Source: Synechococcus sp. BIOS-U3-1 (lineage in GTDB: Bacteria; Cyanobacteriota; Cyanobacteriia; PCC-6307; Cyanobiaceae). Taken from it: a stretch of DNA of 64,000 bases. Position 1 is the stretch's first letter. Each line of letters starts with the position of its first letter. The notes under the pieces were generated by a model. The model was given only the letters and a program-made list of their open reading frames with translations. It ran no database searches and was not told where the DNA came from. The translations under genes were made by a program, and so were the position numbers. Where the stretch lies: positions 2,170,001-2,234,000 of the forward strand of contig NZ_CP047936.1 in assembly GCF_014279975.1 (NCBI RefSeq), read 5' to 3'. Below, piece by piece: positions 38,803 through 49,145 of the stretch.

Positions 38803-39021
38803 ATGAAATCCATCGACGAACACATCCAGAAGGACCAGAGCGAGCTCGAAGCTGCCAAGGCAGAGGGCAACGATGCCAAGGTCCGCCACTTCAGCGAAGA
38901 GCTTGAGTCCTTGCAGGACTACAAGAAGGAGCATCCCGGCGACAGCCACGATCCCACTCCCATTGAGCTCTATTGCGAAAACAACCCAGAAGCGGACGAA
39001 TGCCGCGTTTATGACGACTGA
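38803..39021 (+). CDS. cp12: CP12-family Calvin-cycle regulator lacking the N-terminal Cys pair
   Basis: 72 aa from the ATG at 38803. The C-terminus ELYCENNPEADECRVYDD is the GAPDH-binding CP12 tail with Cys58 and Cys67. The N-terminal half (MKSIDEHIQKDQSELEAAKA) is a charged helix with no Cys, so the PRK-side disulfide of canonical CP12 is missing. CP12 ties GAPDH and PRK in a redox-controlled complex; here redox control should rest on the C-terminal pair alone. It ends at the bidirectional terminator palindrome. Confidence 0.88.
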   Translation: MKSIDEHIQKDQSELEAAKAEGNDAKVRHFSEELESLQDYKKEHPGDSHDPTPIELYCENNPEADECRVYDD

Positions 39022-39034
39022 GCCATCAACAACA

Positions 39035-39084
39035 GCAGCGCAATAAAAAAGCGGGGATTAATCCCCGCTTTTTTATTGCGCTGC
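39035..39084. terminator. Perfect 50-base palindrome, bidirectional terminator
   Basis: Positions 39035-39059 are the exact reverse complement of 39060-39084. The GC-rich centre GCGGGGATT/AATCCCCGC is flanked by A6 and T6, so it ends transcription of CP12 (+) and of the convergent small gene (-). Symmetry continues beyond the T-tracts, which is unusual. Confidence 0.95.
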
Positions 39085-39124
39085 CACGGTTAAGTGCTTT
39101 GCAGGATGAAGCGTTCAGAGTCGC

Positions 39125-39307
39125 TCACTGTTCTTCATTGAAATCAGCAGGGCTGCCCGTGAGGCTGCAGACCACTGCCTCCTCCGGCTTCATCGCATGT
39201 ACACCAGCAATCGGACGTCCGCGGCGGCGCAGAGCCTCGATTTGCTCAGGCGTTTGACAGCGAGCGATCAACTGGCCCTGGGAGTCGAAACAGGTGAAGA
39301 AGGTCAT
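39125..39307 (-). CDS. 60-aa hypothetical protein
   Basis: ATG at 39307 (MTFFTCFDSQGQLIARCQTP). A conserved-looking helix TPEQIEALRRRGRPIAGVHAM follows. Three Cys are spread along the protein. It is convergent with CP12 and uses the same terminator. Function unknown; it resembles small conserved picocyanobacterial proteins. Confidence 0.7.
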   Translation of the reverse strand: MTFFTCFDSQGQLIARCQTPEQIEALRRRGRPIAGVHAMKPEEAVVCSLTGSPADFNEEQ

Positions 39308-39409
39308 TGGACGTTCTCTCGTTACTCCCGTTATCACCATGTCGCGCTCAACGCACAAGTCCTGACGCCGCCACAAACACGGATTGCGACAAATAGAACA
39401 CCGATGGGC

Positions 39410-40399
39410 TCAGACGCCAAGTTCCATCCACACCTGATTCAACAGCTCTTTCAGCCCTTGACCCATCACCGCTGAAATCAAAAGTGGCGTCCGCCCACTC
39501 ACTTGTTCAAGAGAAGACACCAATGCGTCGCGACCCGACTCATCCAGGAGCTCAAGCTTGTTGACCACCAGCAAGCGTTGACGATCGACAAGGCCATGGC
39601 CATAAGCCATTAACTCTTTCTCCACCACCTTCAGATCAGCGAGTGGATCATCCGCTCCTCCATCCACCACGTGGATCAGGAGGCGGGTGCGCTCAATATG
39701 ACGGAGAAAATCATGCCCGAGGCCGGCACCCTGTGCTGCACCGGCAATCAGGCCAGGAATATCGGCGAAGACTGTGCCATCACCGGTCGGACGGCGCACC
39801 ACGCCGAGATTCGGCACCAGCGTGGTGAAGGGATAGTCGGCGATTTTGGGACGGGCTGCAGACAACACGCTGATCAGCGTGCTTTTACCGGCATTGGGCA
39901 GACCGATGATGCCGACCTCGGCCAGCAGCTTCAATTCGAGCTGAAGAGGCCACTCCTCTCCATCGCGGCCCTCCGTGCACTTTTCGGGCGCGCGATTGCG
40001 GTTGCTCAGGTAGTGAGCATTTCCCAGTCCGCCGCGGCCTCCGAAAGCCACCATGAGCTGCTCTCCAGGCGCGGTCAGATCACCCATCAGTATTCCGGTT
40101 GTGAGATGTCGCACCTCCGTTCCGCAGGGAACGTGAATCACCAGAGGCTGGCCGGAAGCACCGGTGCAGCGATTGGGCCCGCCTCGACGACCATCAGTTC
40201 CTGCAAACAATCGCTTGTACTTGAAATCCAGCAATGTCTGGAGGTTCGAGTCAGCCTCCAGAATCACGTGGGATCCATGCCCCCCGTCACCCCCTGAGGG
40301 ACCACCGGCTGGGACATATTTTTCACGACGGAAGGCCACGATGCCGTCACCGCCATGGCCGCCACGGACGGTGATACGCGCCTGGTCGATGAACTGCAC
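39410..40399 (-). CDS. obg: GTPase Obg (CgtA)
   Basis: 329 aa from a GTG at 40399 ([14 protein letters not shown]). The glycine-rich Obg fold ([20 protein letters not shown]) is followed by the G domain with G1 [10 protein letters not shown]3 DIPG and NKLEL near G4. It assembles the 50S subunit and links growth to the stringent response. The start region is opposed to the ABC ATPase gene, which reads the other way from inside or just beyond it. Confidence 0.94.
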   Translation of the reverse strand: MQFIDQARITVRGGHGGDGIVAFRREKYVPAGGPSGGDGGHGSHVILEADSNLQTLLDFKYKRLFAGTDGRRGGPNRCTGASGQPLVIHVPCGTEVRHLTTGILMGDLTAPGEQLMVAFGGRGGLGNAHYLSNRNRAPEKCTEGRDGEEWPLQLELKLLAEVGIIGLPNAGKSTLISVLSAARPKIADYPFTTLVPNLGVVRRPTGDGTVFADIPGLIAGAAQGAGLGHDFLRHIERTRLLIHVVDGGADDPLADLKVVEKELMAYGHGLVDRQRLLVVNKLELLDESGRDALVSSLEQVSGRTPLLISAVMGQGLKELLNQVWMELGV

Positions 40400-40459
40400 G
40401 AAAAGCTTCGATCGGGACCGGCCACCAACCCTAGGATCGCGGGGCAAGGGAGATTGAGC

Positions 40460-41692
40460 TTGGCCGGCGTTCGCTTCGAGACGCTCAGCAAGAGCTATCC
40501 AGGTCATGGAGGGGAAGACCCTATCGAGGTCATTCGTGACCTCTCGCTGTCGATTGAAGATGGTGAATTTCTGGTTCTGGTCGGGCCTTCAGGCTGCGGC
40601 AAGAGCACCTTGCTCAGGCTGATGGCAGGCCTTGAGACACCCAGCGCTGGTGAAATTCTGGTGGGGCAGCAGGCCGTGACCAAGCTGCGGCCTGCCAAGC
40701 GCAATGTGGCGATGGTGTTCCAGAGCTACGCGCTCTATCCGCATCTCAGCGTTCGCGACAACCTGGGCTTTGGACTGCGTCGCAGCCATCGCCGAAGTGC
40801 CATGGAGCAACTCCATGACCAGTTGCATCGCAGCACACGGGAGCTACCCGGCCTACTTCAAGTCCGATCGGAACGAGAAACGAAGGTGGAACATCGGGTA
40901 CTGGAAGTGGCCCGCGCCCTCGAATTGGACCAGCTGCTGGATCGACGACCCAAGGAGCTTTCCGGTGGTCAGAAACAAAGGGTGGCTCTCGGACGAGCCA
41001 TGGCACGTCAGCCGGATGTCTTTCTCATGGACGAACCGCTGAGCAATCTCGATGCCAAGCTGCGCGGCAGCACACGCACTCGCATCGTGGACCTCCAGCG
41101 TCGGCTGGGGACCACCACCCTTTATGTGACCCACGATCAGGTGGAAGCCATGACCATGGGTCACAGGATCGCCGTACTCAACCAGGGTCGTCTGCAGCAA
41201 CTAGGTACACCAATGGAGCTTTACCGCTGGCCATCAAACCTGTTTGTGGCCCAGTTCATCGGTAGCCCACCCATGAATGTTCTGCCCATTCAGGTGGGTC
41301 GCAGCCAGACACTCCTGCTAGGTGAACGACGTCTGAGTGTGGAGGGTCCACTCGCCGCAGCACTCGAAGGCCTTGAGGGGAGTCAGCTCAATGGCGGCAT
41401 CCGTCCAGAAGACCTCAAGGTGGCACCTGCCACCAACCGAAACCTTCAAGCAGATGTCAGCCATAGCGAAGTGCTCGGCAACGAGCAGCTGATCACCTGC
41501 AGACTGCTCGATGGCGAGCACCTGGTCCAGGTGAGAGCAGATCCTGGGCTGAGAGCAGTACCGGGCAGTCGCATTCATCTCGATGCTGATCCCCGTGGAT
41601 GGCGCTTATTTGACGAGCAGGGAGACGCCATTCCCATACCCATACCCCCATCAGAGCGCGATGACACACCCGTACTTCCCGATCTGAACTGA
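40460..41692 (+). CDS. ABC transporter ATPase, MalK/UgpC-type
   Basis: Walker [11 protein letters not shown]-loop [11 protein letters not shown], signature ELSGGQKQR, Walker [14 protein letters not shown] and a C-terminal TOBE-like region. Between Q-loop and signature there is an extra 20-residue Arg/Glu-rich stretch compared with MalK. I place the start at TTG 40460, seven bases after AAGGGAG; an ATG at 40355 would overlap the obg start. Members energise sugar or polyol importers, but no permease gene is nearby, so the partner is elsewhere. Confidence 0.88.
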   Translation: MAGVRFETLSKSYPGHGGEDPIEVIRDLSLSIEDGEFLVLVGPSGCGKSTLLRLMAGLETPSAGEILVGQQAVTKLRPAKRNVAMVFQSYALYPHLSVRDNLGFGLRRSHRRSAMEQLHDQLHRSTRELPGLLQVRSERETKVEHRVLEVARALELDQLLDRRPKELSGGQKQRVALGRAMARQPDVFLMDEPLSNLDAKLRGSTRTRIVDLQRRLGTTTLYVTHDQVEAMTMGHRIAVLNQGRLQQLGTPMELYRWPSNLFVAQFIGSPPMNVLPIQVGRSQTLLLGERRLSVEGPLAAALEGLEGSQLNGGIRPEDLKVAPATNRNLQADVSHSEVLGNEQLITCRLLDGEHLVQVRADPGLRAVPGSRIHLDADPRGWRLFDEQGDAIPIPIPPSERDDTPVLPDLN

Positions 41693-41705
41693 ACAGAAGC
41701 ACGCG

Positions 41706-44081
41706 TCAGCGAACCCAAATCACACTGCATCCAGCTCCGCCGTCTCCCTGCTCGGCATCAAGCACCCGCTCCACGTAAGCCAGTGAAGCCAACCAATCGC
41801 GCAAGCCACGTTTCAGGCGACCGGTGCCGATGCCATGGATCACCCAAACGGGGCCATTGGCACCTCTCAGAACGTCGTCAACGGCAGCCTCAGCCTCATG
41901 TACACGCATTCCACGCACGTCAATCGTGTTGCGGGAGGTGCGTACCTCAGCAGCGCCACTACCTCGGCGCGCCTTGATCTGAACCACTGGCGCCGGGGGT
42001 TCAGGTTTGCGTCCATCAAGACTCTCCACCGCCGAGAGCTCAACGGTGCTGCGCATCACCCCACATCGCACGTTGAGCTGCAAGCCATCATCGGAAACAG
42101 CCAGTACCTCAGCCGCTTTGCCGAGGGCCAGAACACGGATGCGATCACCCACCTGGGGGCGCCAACCCTGATGCTGTCGTCGCAGTTGCTCAGGTCGATG
42201 ACGGTCCTCGAGCTTGCGCAGACGCTGCCCCGCCTTCCGTGCCGTTTCACCATCAGCCTGATCATCACGAAGACGGCGGATCAGCTGTCGCACTTCCTTC
42301 TGACCTGAGCGAATGGAGGTTTCGAGGCGCTGCCTGCCCCGTTCCTGTCGTTCAGCGGAATATTGCTTCTGTGTCTCCCATCGCTTCAGCAGCTCTTCAT
42401 GCAGCAGTTCAGTGCGCGCCAAAAGAGCGGCCGCATCCTCTGCTGCAGCCTGCTGACGCTGACGCTGTTCTTCAAGACCACGGATCACAGTGTTGGTCTC
42501 TCCATCTCCTCGTGGTGAGAGCAGGCTGCGAGCTTGATCGATCACGCCAGCATCAAGACCGAGCCGCGTCGCGATGGCGAGAGCATTGCTTCGACCGGGA
42601 ATTCCCCAAAGCAGGTGATAGGTCGGAGAGAGGGTTTCACTATCGAAAGCGACCGATGCGTTTTCGAAACGGGAATCGCTGTATTTGAGAGCCTTGAGCT
42701 CACCAAAATGGGTTGTGGCCACTGTGAGTCTGGCCCGGTCTGCAAGCACGCGCAGGAGAGCGGTGGCCAAGGCGCTTCCCTCGCTTGGATCCGTCCCCGC
42801 TCCCACTTCATCTAGCAGCACCAGTGCAGGAGCTGGGCCCGAACCGATGGCCTCCAAGATGCGACCGATGCGCTTCACATGACCACTGAAAGTGGACAAG
42901 CTCTGCTGCAGTGATTGCTCATCGCCAATATCAGCAAGAACCTGGGCGCACCAAGGCAGGGTTGGACGACCGCTGCAGGGGAGCCAGAGGCCTGCACGCG
43001 CCATCAATGCAGCGAGCCCAAGACTCTTGAGCGTGACGGTCTTGCCACCGGTGTTCGGGCCTGTGATGGCAACCACCCTCAGGGACGCTGAGACATCAAC
43101 GCTGACGGGAACCACAGCTGATCCCCGCTCTCTGCGCTCCTGCCACACCAGTAGTGGATGACGCAGATTCTGAAGAGTGAACGGAGCATCGCTTGCGGCC
43201 TCGAGCTGAGGCGGTACAGCACCAAGCCATTGCCCGTAACGACCTCGGGCCAAAGCCAGATCCAGATGCAACAGCACTGCAATGAGTGCAAACAAACCAT
43301 CGACCTGTTCTGCGACAACAGCACTGAGTTCGGCTAGAACGCGCTGCTCCTCCTGACGGATCCTGCCCTCGAGATCCACCAACCGATTGCCTAGATCGAC
43401 CACCGACTTGGGCTCCACAAACACTGTGCTTCCCGAGGCGGAACTGTCATGAACCATTCCCGGACATTGACCCCCTGCCCCCGCCTTCACAGCCAGCACA
43501 GGTCGTCCATTCCGTTCAGCGACCACGGTGTCCTGAAGGTGTGCTGACCAGCGCCGAATCAGATCCTGCAACTTGTCGCGTCGGCGTGAACGCAGTTCCT
43601 GCCATTGCCGACGCAATCCCTCCAGCGGGGCACTGGCGCGATCGGCCACGCGACCGCCTTCTTCAATGGCGAACTTGAGACGTTGTTCCAGCTCCGGCAA
43701 GGTGGCCACATCCGAGAGCAGAGCTGTACAAACAGGCCTCAGCTCAGGATCATCGATCTGCCGGCGCAAACGACGAGCTGCGCCCAGGGTGTCGGCCACT
43801 GCGAGCAGCTCCTCCCCAGACGCAATACCTCCCTTGCTGCAACGCAGCAGAATCATCTCGAGATCACCTACCCCCTGGAAGCTCAGACCTCCATCTAAAA
43901 GACCGTCCAGGCTTGCCATCTCCTGAGTTCTCGCCTGAAGGGTGAGGCTTTCAGAAAGAGATTCCGGCAGTGAACCTCTGCAACAGTGGCGTCGCCCCTG
44001 AAGCGTGCTGGTGAAGCTGGAGAGATGCTGGCAAAGGCGCGGCCACTCGAGCAGCTCCAGTGTTTCCTCAAGAGCGGACAT
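41706..44081 (-). CDS. mutS2: MutS2 family ATPase/endonuclease (ribosome-splitting RqcU-like)
   Basis: 791 aa from the ATG at 44081. It lacks the mismatch-recognition domain of MutS1. Visible are Walker A GPNTGGKTVTLK, the Walker B LLDEVGAGTDPSEG, a coiled-coil clamp (about 500-600) and a C-terminal Smr domain (IDVRGMRVHEAEAAVDDVL...HGIGTGRLKRGLRDWL). MutS2 suppresses recombination and rescues collided ribosomes in other bacteria. Its ATG overlaps the VOC gene stop by one base. Confidence 0.94.
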   Translation of the reverse strand: MSALEETLELLEWPRLCQHLSSFTSTLQGRRHCCRGSLPESLSESLTLQARTQEMASLDGLLDGGLSFQGVGDLEMILLRCSKGGIASGEELLAVADTLGAARRLRRQIDDPELRPVCTALLSDVATLPELEQRLKFAIEEGGRVADRASAPLEGLRRQWQELRSRRRDKLQDLIRRWSAHLQDTVVAERNGRPVLAVKAGAGGQCPGMVHDSSASGSTVFVEPKSVVDLGNRLVDLEGRIRQEEQRVLAELSAVVAEQVDGLFALIAVLLHLDLALARGRYGQWLGAVPPQLEAASDAPFTLQNLRHPLLVWQERRERGSAVVPVSVDVSASLRVVAITGPNTGGKTVTLKSLGLAALMARAGLWLPCSGRPTLPWCAQVLADIGDEQSLQQSLSTFSGHVKRIGRILEAIGSGPAPALVLLDEVGAGTDPSEGSALATALLRVLADRARLTVATTHFGELKALKYSDSRFENASVAFDSETLSPTYHLLWGIPGRSNALAIATRLGLDAGVIDQARSLLSPRGDGETNTVIRGLEEQRQRQQAAAEDAAALLARTELLHEELLKRWETQKQYSAERQERGRQRLETSIRSGQKEVRQLIRRLRDDQADGETARKAGQRLRKLEDRHRPEQLRRQHQGWRPQVGDRIRVLALGKAAEVLAVSDDGLQLNVRCGVMRSTVELSAVESLDGRKPEPPAPVVQIKARRGSGAAEVRTSRNTIDVRGMRVHEAEAAVDDVLRGANGPVWVIHGIGTGRLKRGLRDWLASLAYVERVLDAEQGDGGAGCSVIWVR

Positions 44082-44479
44082 CAATCGAGCTGAGCGACTC
44101 CAGGTTGATTCGTAGGGATTCCCCCCGGAGGCTCGTAGAGCATCTCTAGCCAATTGCCTTCGGGATCGCGCAAGTAAAACGATGCCGTGCCATCACGATG
44201 GTCATGGACCCCACCCACTGCGACACCTGAAGCCTTCAGACGGTCATGCACCACGTCCACCTCTGCACGATCGCGAAAATGGAAGGCGAAATGGGGACCT
44301 GCAGCCTTGTATTTAGGTCCCAGCAGCGCCAAACCATCTCGAGAATCACCGGCTTCGAGATAACACCAGTCATTGGCCTCCCACACCATTCTCATGCCGA
44401 GGCCTGTGTAAAAACTGACAGCCCGTTCCATGTCATTCACGCGAATGGCGACATGACCAAGGCGCTGCACGGCAGACAT
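44081..44479 (-). CDS. VOC-superfamily (glyoxalase/bleomycin-resistance fold) protein
   Basis: 132 aa from the ATG at 44479 (MSAVQRLGHVAIRVNDMERA). Paired beta-alpha-beta modules carry the metal-site positions His in LGHVAI, Glu in DPEGNWLEMLYEP and His in GPHFAFHF. Substrates cannot be told from sequence. It is co-transcribed with mutS2 (TGATG junction). Confidence 0.87.
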   Translation of the reverse strand: MSAVQRLGHVAIRVNDMERAVSFYTGLGMRMVWEANDWCYLEAGDSRDGLALLGPKYKAAGPHFAFHFRDRAEVDVVHDRLKASGVAVGGVHDHRDGTASFYLRDPEGNWLEMLYEPPGGIPTNQPGVAQLD

Positions 44480-44641
44480 GAACAATCTCATTCAGCCCAC
44501 ATATTCTGTAGGGCGCAGGCCCCTGAGCGGTGGCCTGACTGTGAATTCGATCCAAGAACTGATCGAATCTCCTCCAAGCTGAACAAGTGCTCTGTCAAAT
44601 CAGGGCAGAGACGCCCAATCTCAGCTCTTGATCCTCACCTA

Positions 44642-45643
44642 TCACCCCTGCTGCAGCCATTCAGCGGCATCGCAGGCGTGATACGTAAGAATCAGATCCG
44701 CTCCAGCCCTTTTAAAGCTGAGCAGCGTCTCGAGAACCACGGAGCGCTCATCAATCCATCCCTTCTCGGCCGCTGCTTTCACCATCGAATATTCGCCACT
44801 GACGTTGTAGGCGGCGATGGGAAGCTCAGACTCCAGTCGCAGCCGAAGAATGATGTCGAGATATGCAAGGCCCGGCTTCACCATCATGATGTCGGCCCCT
44901 TCCTGTTCATCCAGCTGAGCCTCAGTAATCGCCTCCCGAGCGTTGGCCGGATCCATCTGATAGGAGTCTTTGTTTTTAGGAATTGGCTTGCTGCCCGTTG
45001 TGCGGGGGGCTGAATCAAGTGCTTCGCGAAAGGGGCCGTAATAAGCGGATGAGTACTTAGCCGTGTAGCTGATCACACCCACGTGCTCAAAGCCTTCATC
45101 GTCGAGAGCTTCGCGGATGGCACCGACACGACCATCCATCATGTCGCTTGGACCAATGAGATCGGCACCGGCACGAGCCTGCATTACGGCCTGCTTACAA
45201 AGCTGCTCGATGGTTTCATCATTGAGCACGACGCCTTGCTCATTCACGATGCCGTCATGGCCATCACAGGAATACGGATCAAGGGCGACATCGGTCATGA
45301 CCGCCATTTCAGGGATTTCCTGCTTCAGCTGGCGGATGGCACGAGGAATCAGACCGTTTTCGTTAAAACATTCGGCACCATCTTCGGTTTTGAGTCCTTC
45401 AGACACCTTGGGGAAAAGCACTACGCAACGGATGCCCAGACTCCAGGCACGCTTCACCTCCAAAGTGAGTTGATCGAGGCTCCAGCGACAGGCTCCCGGC
45501 ATGGCGGCAATGGGCTCAACTCCAGCACCTTCATGCACAAATAACGGATAGATGAAATCTGCTGGGGAAAGACTGGTTTCACGGACCATCGCACGCAATG
45601 CCGGCGAGCGGCGCAGGCGACGCGGGCGGTAGGTGAGATCCAT
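44642..45643 (-). CDS. hemB: Porphobilinogen synthase (delta-aminolevulinate dehydratase)
   Basis: 333 aa. It condenses two 5-aminolevulinate molecules to porphobilinogen for chlorophyll, heme and bilins. MVKPGLAYLD holds a Schiff-base Lys and the PSDMMDGRVGAIR segment is conserved. The metal-binding region reads DVALDPYSCDGHDGIV, the Asp-rich, Mg-type pattern of photosynthetic organisms rather than the three-Cys zinc site. The start ATG at 45643 is clear. Confidence 0.97.
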   Translation of the reverse strand: MDLTYRPRRLRRSPALRAMVRETSLSPADFIYPLFVHEGAGVEPIAAMPGACRWSLDQLTLEVKRAWSLGIRCVVLFPKVSEGLKTEDGAECFNENGLIPRAIRQLKQEIPEMAVMTDVALDPYSCDGHDGIVNEQGVVLNDETIEQLCKQAVMQARAGADLIGPSDMMDGRVGAIREALDDEGFEHVGVISYTAKYSSAYYGPFREALDSAPRTTGSKPIPKNKDSYQMDPANAREAITEAQLDEQEGADIMMVKPGLAYLDIILRLRLESELPIAAYNVSGEYSMVKAAAEKGWIDERSVVLETLLSFKRAGADLILTYHACDAAEWLQQG

Positions 45644-45695
45644 CAGCAGCCTTGATCAGTACAGAAAATCGTAAGCGTCAACCACTGGCAAAGTC

Positions 45696-46685
45696 TCAAA
45701 GACGAGCGTTCTTTAGCCAGTCGCTTCGAGGATCGTCCGTTCGAGCCTCCCTGAGCTGTTCCAGCAAATTGCGCTGCTCATCGGACCATTGGGTGGGCCA
45801 CTGCACACTGAGATTGAGCAGCAGATCACCTCGACCTGCCTTTGAGGGCCAGCCTTTCCCTTTCAGACGAAGGCTTCTGCCAGGAGATGTACCGGCAGGA
45901 ATCGACACCTCAGCCTCACCGTCAGGTGTCATGACCTTCACCATGCCACCAAGAGCAAGCTCATCGACGGAGACGGGCAGATCAGCACGCAGCTGATCAC
46001 CATCAAGACGCCAGACCGGGTGCGTTTGCACCTCAAGGTTGAGATAAAGATCACCGCGACGTCCAGTCCCCGGCTGCAGATTCCCCTTCCCTTTGAGTCG
46101 AAGCCTGGATCCTGTTTTGACACCGGCAGGGATCCTGACTTGGACTCTCTCATCATTCACAGAAAGCGTTCTCTCAGCACCGCGGAAGGCTTCGGCAAAA
46201 CTCACTTTCACATTGGCTTCGGCATCGAGATTCAAAGGAGCCCTCGAGGCCCCGCGAGGGAAGCCACCACCAGGGAAACCGCCGCTAGGAAAACCACCGC
46301 CGGCGAAACCACCTGGGGCACCTCCAAAGCCTGCATTTCCAGGTCCAGCGAAACGACCCAGCAGGTCATTAATGAAATCGTCGAAATTGCCATAACGACC
46401 AAAATCAACATCAAATCCAGCGCCGCCCGGTCCAGCACCAGGAGCCCCAGCCTGATTCCAATACTGACCGAACTGCTCGTATCTACTGCGCTTATCCGGA
46501 TCGGAGAGCACCTCATAGGCCTCGCTCACCTCCTTAAATTTGGCCTCAGCAGTGGCATCACCAGGATTCACATCAGGGTGATATTGACGGGCAAGCTTGC
46601 GAAAAGCGCGCTTAATCGCATCGGCATCAGCACTGCGCTCTACCCCGAGCACCTTGAAGTAGTCGCGGTATCCACTGCCGGCCAT
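45696..46685 (-). CDS. DnaJ/CbpA-type co-chaperone without zinc finger
   Basis: 329 aa from the ATG at 46685. The J domain ([20 protein letters not shown] ... [13 protein letters not shown] motif) is followed by a Gly/Phe-rich region (about 85-160) with GG[FA]PGG-type repeats, then C-terminal substrate domains. The Cys-rich zinc finger of true DnaJ is absent, so it is CbpA-like. It stimulates DnaK ATPase. Confidence 0.92.
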   Translation of the reverse strand: MAGSGYRDYFKVLGVERSADADAIKRAFRKLARQYHPDVNPGDATAEAKFKEVSEAYEVLSDPDKRSRYEQFGQYWNQAGAPGAGPGGAGFDVDFGRYGNFDDFINDLLGRFAGPGNAGFGGAPGGFAGGGFPSGGFPGGGFPRGASRAPLNLDAEANVKVSFAEAFRGAERTLSVNDERVQVRIPAGVKTGSRLRLKGKGNLQPGTGRRGDLYLNLEVQTHPVWRLDGDQLRADLPVSVDELALGGMVKVMTPDGEAEVSIPAGTSPGRSLRLKGKGWPSKAGRGDLLLNLSVQWPTQWSDEQRNLLEQLREARTDDPRSDWLKNARL

Positions 46686-46802
46686 GGTGATCGATGAGCT
46701 CCAAGCGCTCCGGTTGGGTTCAGTGTCCCAGTTCCGTCCGGGCTTCGGCACCGATCGAGGGGGCCGGATGCCCGTACGTCGGAACACGCGTACATTTCGC
46801 GC

Positions 46803-47171
46803 ATGTTCAAAGCTCTTTTGCTTGGCGCACTTACCAGCGTCAACATCATTTTTGTGGGCAACGGCGCAGCCAAAGCAGTCCCCGACCCCGGTGCTCTTGC
46901 CGACTTCCTGAGCCAGACCAAGGTCACGTACTACGGCTCATGGCGCTGTCCGGCGTGTCAGTACCAAGGGCGTCTGTTCGGCGACGCAGCAGTGCGTCTT
47001 CCCTACGTGGAATGTGGCAAGCCAAAGGAACTACCGATCCAAGCGGCTGCCTGCAAACGACAAGAAATCCTGGCTTATCCCACCTGGATCCTGCCCAACG
47101 GTGAACGCCGGGAAGGTGTTCAATCCCTAGAAGATCTCAAGATCTGGTCGGGAATGCCCCGCAACCCCTAA
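46803..47171 (+). CDS. Exported thioredoxin-like CPAC protein (VKOR-partner type)
   Basis: 122 aa. A signal segment (about 4-24, ending AKA) is followed by [20 protein letters not shown] with C49-P-A-C52, and a conserved cis-Pro region ([10 protein letters not shown]). This resembles the thioredoxin domain fused to or paired with vitamin K epoxide reductase homologues that drive disulfide formation in cyanobacterial periplasm or lumen. It ends four bases before the SulP gene. Confidence 0.83.
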   Translation: MFKALLLGALTSVNIIFVGNGAAKAVPDPGALADFLSQTKVTYYGSWRCPACQYQGRLFGDAAVRLPYVECGKPKELPIQAAACKRQEILAYPTWILPNGERREGVQSLEDLKIWSGMPRNP

Positions 47172-47175
47172 GGCC

Positions 47176-48849
47176 ATGACCGCGAGCAGGCAGCCCCTGA
47201 TCAACGGCTTTCAATGGAGACACTGGCGAGGAGATCTCACAGGGGGTGTTACGGCCGCTGTCGTAGCACTTCCGCTCGCCCTCGCTTTTGGTAACGCGGC
47301 GCTGGGTCCCGGAGGTGCGATTTACGGTCTCTACGGAGCGATTATCGCCGGCTTTCTTGCAGCAATGTTTGGGGGCACACCGGCTCAGGTCAGCGGCCCC
47401 ACAGGCCCGATGAGTGTCACGGTAGCTGGCGTGGTCAGCAGCCTCGCTGCCGTTGGAACAAGCCGTGAACTCAGTCAAGGAGACATGCTGTCCATGGTCA
47501 TGGCGGCTGTGGTTCTTGGGGGGTTGCTGCAGATCCTGATGGGGATATTGCGCTTGGGGAGATACATCACCCTGGTTCCCTACTCGGTGGTCTCCGGATT
47601 CATGTCAGGAATCGGCGTCATCATTCTGTGTCTTCAAATTGGCCCTTTGCTGGGAATTAATAGCCAGGGAGGAGTGGTGCCTTCACTGCAGATGGTGATC
47701 AGTAATTTCACACCCAACACTGCAGCGGTGACAGTTGGAATCGCAACACTCGCAATCGTTTTCGCCACTCCGAGGCAGATCAGCAAGGTGATTCCCTCGC
47801 CCTTGTTGGCACTTCTATTGATCACACCACTAGCCCTGTGGCTGTTTCCAGAAAACCTGCCTCGCATCGGTTCGATCCCCGAGGGAGGACTGAGCTTCAG
47901 CGCACCCAACTGGACCAACCACTTTCCGCTGTTGATCAAAGCGGGCCTGGTACTTGCGCTGTTAGGGGCAATTGACTCATTACTGACATCACTGGTTGCG
48001 GACAACATCAGTCACAGCCGCCATCGATCAGACCGAGAGCTAGTGGGGCAAGGCATTGCCAACAGCATCACAGGATTATTCAGCGGACTCCCAGGCGCAG
48101 GCGCAACGATGCGCACAGTGATCAACATCCGATCAGGAGGACGAACACCGCTGTCTGGAATGACGCACTCAGTAGTTTTGCTCGTTCTGCTGTTAGGAGC
48201 CGGTCCACTTGCCGAAGGGATTCCGACCGCACTGCTCGCGGGAATCCTGATCAAGGTTGGGCTGGACATCATCGACTGGGGGTTTCTGCGTCGAGCACAC
48301 AAGCTGTCATTCAAGACAGCACTGGTGATGTGGGGAGTCCTACTAATGACAGTGTTCTGGGATCTAATCGGGGCTGTGCTGATTGGGATGTTCGTAGCCA
48401 ATCTGCTCACGATTGAATCGCTGACTCACCATCAGCTCGGCAACATGAATACCGGAACGAGCCACCTCTCAACACGAGAGCAGGATTTATTGAGAGGCTG
48501 CGGAGACGATCTGATTCTTTTCAGAATGCAAGGCCCACTGAGTTTTGGAGCAGCGAAAGGAATCAGTGAGCGAATGATGTTGGTAAGACAATACAAAGTA
48601 CTGCTTCTGGATATCACAGATGTGCCACATTTAGGCGTCACAGCAAGCCTGGCTATCGAGAGAATGGTCAAAGAAGCGGAACGACAACAACGAATCGTAC
48701 TGGTAGCAGGGGCAAGCGGCAAAGTCAAAAAAAGGCTGGCTCAGTTTGGCATTGAAAATCTGATCGACGAAAGGCTCCAAGCATTAAACAAAGCTGCAAA
48801 TTGGATCAACAAAAAAGCAACCAATCCAACTAAAGACCATAAAAATTAA
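47176..48849 (+). CDS. bicA: SulP-family transporter, probably BicA-type Na+/bicarbonate carrier
   Basis: 557 aa with about 12 hydrophobic segments and a C-terminal STAS domain (about 450-545: LILFRMQGPLSFGAAKGISE, VLLLDITDVPHLGVTAS). The N-terminal GDLTGGVTAAVVALPLALAFG and the GGTPAQVSGPTGPMSVTVAG block match BicA, the low-affinity Na+-dependent bicarbonate transporter of marine cyanobacteria. Another SulP substrate such as sulfate cannot be excluded. It may be co-transcribed with the CPAC protein. Confidence 0.85.
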   Translation: MTASRQPLINGFQWRHWRGDLTGGVTAAVVALPLALAFGNAALGPGGAIYGLYGAIIAGFLAAMFGGTPAQVSGPTGPMSVTVAGVVSSLAAVGTSRELSQGDMLSMVMAAVVLGGLLQILMGILRLGRYITLVPYSVVSGFMSGIGVIILCLQIGPLLGINSQGGVVPSLQMVISNFTPNTAAVTVGIATLAIVFATPRQISKVIPSPLLALLLITPLALWLFPENLPRIGSIPEGGLSFSAPNWTNHFPLLIKAGLVLALLGAIDSLLTSLVADNISHSRHRSDRELVGQGIANSITGLFSGLPGAGATMRTVINIRSGGRTPLSGMTHSVVLLVLLLGAGPLAEGIPTALLAGILIKVGLDIIDWGFLRRAHKLSFKTALVMWGVLLMTVFWDLIGAVLIGMFVANLLTIESLTHHQLGNMNTGTSHLSTREQDLLRGCGDDLILFRMQGPLSFGAAKGISERMMLVRQYKVLLLDITDVPHLGVTASLAIERMVKEAERQQRIVLVAGASGKVKKRLAQFGIENLIDERLQALNKAANWINKKATNPTKDHKN

Positions 48850-49145
48850 ATCTCAATAATGCAAACTACCAATTCAAACACGCATACATACTTCAACATG
48901 TCATGCAACACAATGACTTCCAAGACTGGGCTGCAGAGGCGCGAAATAAGAATTGAATGAAACTTTTCAGCTATGAAAAAACGCCAGCAAAAACCGCTTG
49001 AAGGCATCAGCGCCGAGATCAGACATAAAAGCCCTTAAACACAAGCCGGCTAGCAAACAAACGACAATCGATACATTGACAAGTAAAAGCAAAGCCGTCG
49101 AACGACGCAGCGAAGGATACGGTTGTTCCAGAAAAGAAGGTGTCT
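48850..49145. other. Intergenic region after the SulP gene
   Basis: About 300 AT-rich bases. A short frame at 48998 has no recognisable features. No strong terminator hairpin is seen. Confidence 0.4.
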
